Shown: positions 6,792 through 11,539 of the stretch, in pieces | Layout of the letters: the number at the start of each line of letters is the position of its first letter | Position numbering within the stretch: the stretch's first letter is position 1 | Source: Bacteroidales bacterium Bact_23 | GTDB taxonomy: Bacteria; Bacteroidota; Bacteroidia; Bacteroidales; Lentimicrobiaceae | DNA: 11,539 bases | NCBI GenBank assembly: GCA_001603685.1 | Contig: LUZO01000027.1 | Coordinates: forward strand, 1 to 11,539 | Direction: 5' to 3' | Position numbers and translations under genes: made by a program | Notes under the pieces: generated by a model | Told to the model about the DNA's origin: nothing | What the model saw: the letters and a program-made list of their open reading frames with translations, nothing else | The model's database searches: none

Positions 6792-7520
6792 TCAAACCGG
6801 CAGCCAGGGCTTTAACTCCCTCAGATAGAGCTGTATGGTAGTTTCCAGCCCGTAATAGAGGCTGTCCGAAATCAGGGCATGGCCGATGGATACCTCAAGG
6901 ATATTTGGAATGGTCTGCACAAAATACCGGAGGTTATCGAGGTTAAGGTCATGGCCGGCATTCAGGCCGAGGCCGGCGGCAGTGGCTGCTTTTGCCGCCT
7001 CCACAAACGGGGCTATGGCTTTTTCACGGTCCCTGAAATAATTGCCGGCATAGCTCTCGGTGTACAGTTCCACCCGGTCGGTTCCGGTTGCTGCCGCCGC
7101 TTCAGCCATCCGCGGATCAGGATCAACGAAAATGGAAGTGCGTATGCCCATTTCATGAAAACCGGCAATGACATCCTTCAGATAGTCTCTGTATTTGATG
7201 GTATCCCACCCCTGATTCGAGGTGATGGCATCGGGAGCGTCGGGTACCAGGGTTACCTGATGCGGCCGGACCTCCTTTACCAAAGCGATAAATTCAGACT
7301 GTGGATTTCCCTCTATGTTGAACTCGGTTTTTACCAGCGGCTTCAGATCACGCGCATCCTGATAGCGGATGTGCCGCTCATCTGGACGGGGATGAACGGT
7401 AATTCCCTGGGCTCCAAACCGTTCGCAATCAACGGCAGCTTTCAGCACATCGGGGAGGTTGCCTCCGCGTGCATTACGGATGGTGGCAATTTTGTTGATG
7501 TTTACACTTAGCTTGGTCAT
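6792..7520 (-). CDS. pdxJ: Pyridoxine 5'-phosphate synthase PdxJ
   Basis: PdxJ condenses 1-deoxy-D-xylulose 5-phosphate with 3-amino-2-oxopropyl phosphate to give pyridoxine 5'-phosphate, the ring-closing step of DXP-dependent vitamin B6 synthesis in the cytoplasm. The 242-residue protein is a full-length TIM barrel. Key motifs are 'NINKIATIRNARGG' (7-20), 'TVHPRPDERHI' with His43, 'FNIEGNP' with Glu70, 'LVPD' (91-94), 'GLNAGHDLNL' with His190, and 'EVSIGHALISD' (209-219), the phosphate-binding end. These positions correspond to the catalytic His and Glu residues of E. coli PdxJ. The start at 7520 is supported by the protein beginning directly with the first barrel strand and by a -7 box 19 bases upstream. 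It is the first gene of a probable two-gene operon with the hydrolase. Confidence 0.96.
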   Translation of the reverse strand: MTKLSVNINKIATIRNARGGNLPDVLKAAVDCERFGAQGITVHPRPDERHIRYQDARDLKPLVKTEFNIEGNPQSEFIALVKEVRPHQVTLVPDAPDAITSNQGWDTIKYRDYLKDVIAGFHEMGIRTSIFVDPDPRMAEAAAATGTDRVELYTESYAGNYFRDREKAIAPFVEAAKAATAAGLGLNAGHDLNLDNLRYFVQTIPNILEVSIGHALISDSLYYGLETTIQLYLRELKPWLPV

Positions 7521-7539
7521 AGCATTGGCATTTAGGATG

Positions 7540-7547
7540 CAAAGGTA
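7540..7547 (-). promoter_or_regulatory. -7 box of the pdxJ-hydrolase operon
   Basis: Read on the minus strand this is TACCTTTG, a full match to the Bacteroidota TAnnTTTG box, 19 bases before the pdxJ ATG. It suggests that pdxJ is transcribed independently of the glycan genes that end at 7601. No good -33 TTTG is visible. Confidence 0.55.
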
Positions 7548-7600
7548 ATGATTTACAGGATTACCGCTCTCAGTTGCCGCTGCCGGCCCCTCAATAACTG

Positions 7601-8572
7601 TCAGGATTCAGGACGTTGGTTGTCTGCTGGCTTCATCCTGCGCTGGTTAGCCAGTATCTCTTCATTCTGCTTTCTGATGAACTTCATCAGCTCTCCCAAA
7701 ATTCCGATCATATAGGAAATCACGCCCCAGAAAGCCATTATCGCAAGCAGTATAAGCGACGGAATATAGGTTCTGCCTGATACGGGATGGCTGGTAATAT
7801 ACATAAGGTAAATAAACCTGATACCCAGGGCAACGGCAATGAGATTGAAGAAGGTTCCAATCCACAGAAAAAATCTTCCAGGCCGGTAAAGAATAAACAT
7901 TCTAATTATGGTGTCGGTTGATTTGTATATGTGTTCAAACATATTTCTGAACAACCTCGACTTCCGCGTTTTTGGATTTATCCGGATATCGACCGAATAT
8001 ACCCTGAGATTTGAGTTACCGGCCAGAATCAGGGTCTCCATGGTGTATGAAAACCTCGAGTACACAAACATCCTCAGACAGGCTTCGCGCGAAAACGCCC
8101 TGAAACCTGAAGGAGCATCCCTGACATCGGTTTTGGAGATTTTCCGCATTACCCAGCTGCCAAAGAGTTGAAACATCTTTTTTACCGGGCTGAACTCCAG
8201 ATGCTGCCTGATGGGCCGGCACCCAACAACCATATCGGCTTTACCCTCTACAATAGGGGCAACCAACTTCCCGATATCCTTTCCTACATACTGATTATCC
8301 CCATCCGTATTCACAACAATATCCGCCCCTTTCTCAAGTGCATAGCGTAACCCCTGCGAAAACGCATAGGCCAGTCCGCGGTTCGAACCCAATTGCAGAA
8401 TATGATGTACCTTCAGTTTTTTTGCTACTGCAACCGTATTATCCGTACTGCCATCGTCAATAACCAGATATTCTATCACGCTGATTCCCGGCAACTCGCG
8501 GGGCAAATCACTGATAACTCCCTCAAGTGTCATTTCTTCATTGAAACACGGAATCTGTATAATCAGTTTCAT
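7601..8572 (-). CDS. Family 2 glycosyltransferase, DPM1/undecaprenyl-phosphate sugar transferase type
   Basis: Probably transfers a sugar from a nucleotide donor to a polyprenyl phosphate on the cytoplasmic face of the inner membrane. The 323-residue protein has a GT-A fold: 'QIPCFNEEMTL' (6-16), 'YLVIDDGSTDNT' (35-46) for nucleotide binding, 'GSNRGLAYAF' (62-71), and the metal-binding DxD as 'NTDGDNQY' with Asp90 and Asp92. 'DAPSGFRAFSR' (152-162) resembles the acceptor region of dolichol-phosphate mannosyltransferase relatives. Two C-terminal membrane segments lie at about 234-258 and 269-293, followed by a polar tail. Its ATG overlaps the stop of the GtrA-like gene by four bases (ATGA), indicating translational coupling. 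DPM-like enzyme plus GtrA is a known pairing in glycan modification, as in bactoprenol-linked glucosylation by GtrA/GtrB, but the sugar cannot be determined here. Confidence 0.9.
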   Translation of the reverse strand: MKLIIQIPCFNEEMTLEGVISDLPRELPGISVIEYLVIDDGSTDNTVAVAKKLKVHHILQLGSNRGLAYAFSQGLRYALEKGADIVVNTDGDNQYVGKDIGKLVAPIVEGKADMVVGCRPIRQHLEFSPVKKMFQLFGSWVMRKISKTDVRDAPSGFRAFSREACLRMFVYSRFSYTMETLILAGNSNLRVYSVDIRINPKTRKSRLFRNMFEHIYKSTDTIIRMFILYRPGRFFLWIGTFFNLIAVALGIRFIYLMYITSHPVSGRTYIPSLILLAIMAFWGVISYMIGILGELMKFIRKQNEEILANQRRMKPADNQRPES

Positions 8573-8988
8573 ACCTTCCCTTTCTCCATTATTCGTTTTG
8601 TGTAAATAAACTTAGCTACCGAGAACAGAATAACATTTCCAACCTGAACAACCAGATAGTGAATTTCTGTTTTTTGAACAATCAGTGTGTACATCCCCCA
8701 GTCGAGCAACCGAAAAAAGGATATGCCCCACAGGAATTTCAGATAAGTAACCAGAATATTCTGTTTCGTTTCTGTATTGAATACAAAAAGCCTAAGCAGG
8801 ATAAAATTAACGGTTACCTGAAAAAACAATACAATCAGATAAGCGACCGGTTTGAAAAGAGATATTTTTTCAACCAGAAACCAGTTGAGCGGAATGGCAA
8901 TCAGAAAAGCGGGCAATCCGGCAATTCCGAATTTAATCAGTTGCACCAGCATCTGCCTGTACTTTTTCTTTATCCGGATTCTGCTCAC
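8569..8988 (-). CDS. GtrA-like polytopic membrane protein
   Basis: GtrA-family proteins are small four-helix membrane proteins thought to flip or position polyprenyl-phosphate-linked sugars during glycan assembly. From the GTG at 8988 the protein has 139 residues, normal for the family. Four hydrophobic segments lie at about 14-36, 42-64, 79-101 and 107-129. 'LIKFGIAGLPAFLIAIPLNWFL' opens the first, and a basic 'FIYTKRIMEKGK' tail closes the protein. The same frame is open upstream to an ATG at 9066, but that would overlap the preceding gene by 74 bases and add a non-membrane leader. The GTG lies 4 bases after the preceding stop codon, and the ATG at 8952 is a third option (127 residues). The 3' end overlaps the glycosyltransferase start by ATGA, so the two proteins probably work together. 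Confidence 0.82.
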   Translation of the reverse strand: MSRIRIKKKYRQMLVQLIKFGIAGLPAFLIAIPLNWFLVEKISLFKPVAYLIVLFFQVTVNFILLRLFVFNTETKQNILVTYLKFLWGISFFRLLDWGMYTLIVQKTEIHYLVVQVGNVILFSVAKFIYTKRIMEKGKV

Positions 8989-8992
8989 AATA

Positions 8993-10579
8993 TTACTCTT
9001 CAAGATTAACAACGGTAACGGCTTCGAACTGCAATTCTTTCCGATTTGTTTCGGTTTTCGAAACATATCCCTTTATCATACGGATATCCTCCCGATGGAA
9101 AGAGTCGGCGCTTGCCACATGCCTTTTCGAAAACCTGGGTGCCCTTACAACTTCTTCAGTGCCTTTCAGACCGGTTATCACATCTTTGATTATCAGGCTG
9201 TTCCCGGTGGTCTGGATTCTCCTTGTAAAGGTAAACCTGGGATCGGCATCCCTGAAAATAAGCATATCTTTCAGCAACGAAATAATTTTATGCCCCGACA
9301 ACAAACTGATAAACCTGAGTACCAGGTGTTTGAATGGCGTACTTGTATTTTCACGGAAAGGTACCGGATGCGCATTGATTATCAGATTATCGGGCTCGCC
9401 CGCCGAATGTGCGGTAAGGCTCCACCAGTGAGTTACAAACTGTTTGTGGTGATCGGTAATTATCCAACCGAAGTCGTTGAAGTAATGCTCTCCTTTTCTG
9501 ATGGTCAAAAGCCCTCCTTTCATACAGCTGACCATTATACGGTGTCCATTTGCCACAGAAAGCGAATAGCCGCATTCCGGAAAGAAAGAAGCACCATCAT
9601 ACTCAGGCTGTTCAGCAGGAACAGGGGAAGCGGTGTTTTCAAGAATCAGCTGTGCCCTTACAACCGAGTGGCCAATGTAGTGGCTCCAGTAACGATCGTC
9701 AATGGCCTGAAAGAAATGTGCGGGCAGATTATTGCCGGCAAACAGAATTTCCATTACCTGTCGTGCCAGTTGCTTGTGTTCATCACCGCCATCTTTTAAG
9801 AAACGGCTGATGCCATAGGGAACAAGATAATCGGTGTTGCGAGCATTGTGCATTCCTATCGGGCCGTTGTTGTGTATTACAAGATTTGCCAGAAACCCGA
9901 ATGCACGGCCGGCAGATTCCTTAAACCTTTGATCTCCTGTAAAATCATACAGATCCCACAAGCAATCGAGGGAAACCGACAGATACCCCAGATCGGGGCC
10001 ATCGTATTCGGTAAACCACCCCTCACTCGCCTGCAGCTCTAAGGTTTGAACGGTGAGCCGTTCAAACACCCCGTCGTCAACAAGCGAAGCATCAATTTTC
10101 TTTAGAACTGCAAGTGCAGCGAGCCCAGCAATCTGCTGATTTGCCGCCTGATGTTCGAAACGATGCTGCAGCTTACGGGCTGCTTTTTTCAATGCGGTTC
10201 TCAGGCTTGCATTGTTCAGATTCCGGAGCAGGACAATCTTACCGGCGGCAAGCGTCGAGAAAGCAAGGGGCGGATACCCATCCTCGCTGGGATAATACTC
10301 TTCAAACGCGCCGCGCCGGTTTGCCCTTGCTGCCCAAAAGTAAACTGAAGCGGCTGCATAGCCGCGAAGTTGTTCCGAATCACTGCTGAATTGCGGCAGC
10401 CCGGCAGCCATTTCAAGAAAATAGCCTCCCTGCTGAAGAATGATTGAAGAAAAATCCCTGATTTTATAGTGCCACCAGTTACGGTCGAAACTACCAAAAT
10501 GGGCCGAGCCAAGATCCCGGTTCAGCTGAGTAAGCACTCTGGGCAATATCCCAGCTATTAGCGGATTAAAATCTACCAT
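8993..10579 (-). CDS. Uncharacterised protein, predicted helical toroid plus C-terminal beta domain, in a glycan locus
   Basis: I do not recognise a characterised family with confidence. The 528-residue protein has no signal peptide or membrane segment, so it should be cytoplasmic unless exported unusually. Residues 1-315 look like repeated helical pairs with aromatic and acidic motifs at turns: 'FDRNWWHYKIRDFSS' (31-45), 'YYPSEDGYPPLAFS' (95-108), 'EGWFTEYDGPDLGYLS' (186-201), 'IGMHNARNTDYLVPYG' (241-256) and 'DDRYWSHYIGHS' (294-305). This resembles an (alpha/alpha)6 toroid. From about 330 to 528 the sequence is strand-rich ('MKGGLLTIRKG', 'DFGWIITD', 'NSLIIKDVITG'). The layout recalls heparinase II/III-type or other polysaccharide lyases and hydrolases, but no catalytic set could be assigned. 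The start overlaps the preceding FrhB-like gene by 14 bases, and the GtrA-like gene follows almost at once. A role in glycan processing or assembly is inferred from this context. Confidence 0.65.
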   Translation of the reverse strand: MVDFNPLIAGILPRVLTQLNRDLGSAHFGSFDRNWWHYKIRDFSSIILQQGGYFLEMAAGLPQFSSDSEQLRGYAAASVYFWAARANRRGAFEEYYPSEDGYPPLAFSTLAAGKIVLLRNLNNASLRTALKKAARKLQHRFEHQAANQQIAGLAALAVLKKIDASLVDDGVFERLTVQTLELQASEGWFTEYDGPDLGYLSVSLDCLWDLYDFTGDQRFKESAGRAFGFLANLVIHNNGPIGMHNARNTDYLVPYGISRFLKDGGDEHKQLARQVMEILFAGNNLPAHFFQAIDDRYWSHYIGHSVVRAQLILENTASPVPAEQPEYDGASFFPECGYSLSVANGHRIMVSCMKGGLLTIRKGEHYFNDFGWIITDHHKQFVTHWWSLTAHSAGEPDNLIINAHPVPFRENTSTPFKHLVLRFISLLSGHKIISLLKDMLIFRDADPRFTFTRRIQTTGNSLIIKDVITGLKGTEEVVRAPRFSKRHVASADSFHREDIRMIKGYVSKTETNRKELQFEAVTVVNLEE

Positions 10580-11539
10580 GTTTATCTTCCTGAATCACAA
10601 CCTTATAGAATTCCAAACCCTCTCTTTTCGTTTTTCTTGACACTCTCTTCCAGCGGAGCCGCAGCGTATTAAACAAAGGCCCCAGCATTCTTTCGGGCAG
10701 CAGATATAACACAAGTCTGAAGAGCCGGGTACGGCCCATCATGAAAATGGAAGATATAACCATTTCAACCAGTACCCGTTTTGTGCCGACTCTGGCCGGA
10801 CGATATCCGTAATCGGGTGCCCTGCGGCCAGTTAGCCTCCTGATACGGTTGCGGATATAGCTGCCGCGCTTCTTGAAGTCAATCATATGGCCGTGCATTG
10901 AGGAGGCTGCATCTTCCGTTTCGCGCCTCAGTGAAACCAACCCTTTCTGCTCCATTTCAGCCAGAATTGCGGTCATTCCGGCATTCCTGCTTACCACAAC
11001 AGAGAAACCCTGACCCTTCGACTCAAATTCGGGCGACCAGGCATCGCCGACAGCCAGATCGGCAAACTCGTTGGCAAAATCCATGCTTTGCAAACTCGAA
11101 TTTGAAACAAAAAAGGGAATCAGAAAATTGTAATACACCTTCGGCGAACGCAGCACCTTGCCCGAACGGGTAATAATTTCAAGATATCCGGGCCACTCCC
11201 CTGCACGCCATTTCAACGAAGTTACCGCATCATCTTTTTTGATACCATTAATCCGCTTAAAAGTGTTTATTGCAGCCGGCTTTATGGCAGTTCCGGTGTA
11301 CGGGCCCAAAATATATTTTATGCTCAGCGCCTGCGCATGGCCCTGCAGTTGAAGCACCCTGATTGCGGCTGACTGTTCGGGAAGGCAGGTAATGGCATAT
11401 CGCCTTTGCGGATTAAGTTTGCCTAAAATATCAAGGGTTGACACCGGTACATAAACCGATTGTGAGGCAGCCTCAATACCGGCCTTTGTATCTGCAATAT
11501 TGAGTCCCCTCCGATAAGTGGGTTTACGAAAAAGCAAAA
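10566..11539 (-). CDS. FrhB/coenzyme F420 hydrogenase beta-subunit-like protein, C-terminal part
   Basis: The reading frame is open to the window edge, so the N-terminus is missing. The TTG at 11537 is not taken as the start. About 323 residues are visible. They match the FrhB/FdhB-like family, flavoproteins that usually carry iron-sulfur clusters and transfer electrons to F420, ferredoxin or other partners. Signs are 'YAITCLPEQSAAIRVLQLQG' (47-66), 'YILGPYTGTAI' (75-85), 'LKWRAGEWPGYLEI' (108-121), 'NEFADLAVGDAWSP' (156-169) and 'GFSVVVSRN' (177-185). The visible part has only one cysteine (51), and the cysteine pair that normally precedes 'ADIxxGDAW' is replaced by 'SNSSLQSMDF'. Homologues occur in polysaccharide gene clusters, where they are often annotated as F420 hydrogenases, probably misleadingly. 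The stop overlaps the next gene by 14 bases, indicating one operon. Confidence 0.8.
   Translation of the reverse strand, partial: LLFRKPTYRRGLNIADTKAGIEAASQSVYVPVSTLDILGKLNPQRRYAITCLPEQSAAIRVLQLQGHAQALSIKYILGPYTGTAIKPAAINTFKRINGIKKDDAVTSLKWRAGEWPGYLEIITRSGKVLRSPKVYYNFLIPFFVSNSSLQSMDFANEFADLAVGDAWSPEFESKGQGFSVVVSRNAGMTAILAEMEQKGLVSLRRETEDAASSMHGHMIDFKKRGSYIRNRIRRLTGRRAPDYGYRPARVGTKRVLVEMVISSIFMMGRTRLFRLVLYLLPERMLGPLFNTLRLRWKRVSRKTKREGLEFYKVVIQEDKHGRF

Noticed and set aside
6879..7511. Plus-strand open frame of 210 codons
   Set aside because: It is the antisense shadow of pdxJ, which is intact from start to stop.
7571..7600. Possible terminator after the glycan operon (CAGTT/AACTG arms with an inner GCCG/CGGC)
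   Set aside because: The stem is short and interrupted and no T-run follows on the minus strand, so it is not a convincing intrinsic terminator.
8852..9799. Plus-strand open frame of 315 codons
   Set aside because: It lies antisense to two well-supported genes of the glycan operon and has low-complexity, family-less sequence rich in Cys, His and Phe.
11535..11537. TTG at the right edge as the start of the FrhB-like gene
   Set aside because: The frame is open to the end of the window and FrhB-family proteins normally have a further N-terminal domain, so the gene is treated as truncated by the window.

Overview
The window looks like chromosomal DNA of a Bacteroidota species, probably Bacteroidales or a related uncultured lineage. 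Four of the promoters proposed here carry the TAnnTTTG -7 box of that phylum. Shine-Dalgarno sequences are weak or absent. Several proteins (the long QueA-like protein, the PdxJ variant, the PspC / LiaF-type / toastrack pair) have a Bacteroidota look. No rRNA, tRNA, CRISPR array, insertion sequence or phage gene was seen. No gap between genes exceeds about 110 bases.

Left part (1-2047, minus strand): a tripartite efflux operon transcribed leftward. Its order is a TetR-family repressor, a TolC-type outer-membrane channel, then the first codons of a third gene, most likely the periplasmic adaptor. The repressor gene is split by a one-base frameshift near 1674-1677. A 14-bp inverted repeat covers its promoter and is a strong candidate operator.

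Middle (2092-5944, plus strand): a QueA-like queuosine enzyme, the Tat translocase subunit TatC, and a two-gene membrane-stress module. The module is a PspC-domain protein followed by a LiaF-like membrane protein with a repetitive toastrack-type beta domain. It ends at a clear intrinsic terminator (5911-5944), which separates it from the converging genes on the right.

Right-middle (5943-7547, minus strand): pdxJ (vitamin B6 synthesis) followed by an alpha/beta hydrolase of the YbfF/ABHD11 type. They form an apparent two-gene operon with its own -7 box.

Right end (7601-11539, minus strand): four tightly packed genes, in transcription order an FrhB-like flavoprotein-family protein (N-terminus outside the window), an uncharacterised roughly 530-residue protein with a predicted helical-toroid plus beta-rich layout, a GtrA-like membrane protein, and a DPM1-like family 2 glycosyltransferase. 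They overlap or nearly abut, and the content suggests a surface-polysaccharide or glycan-modification locus. This is the least understood part of the window. The most concrete oddities elsewhere are the broken tetR and its operator.
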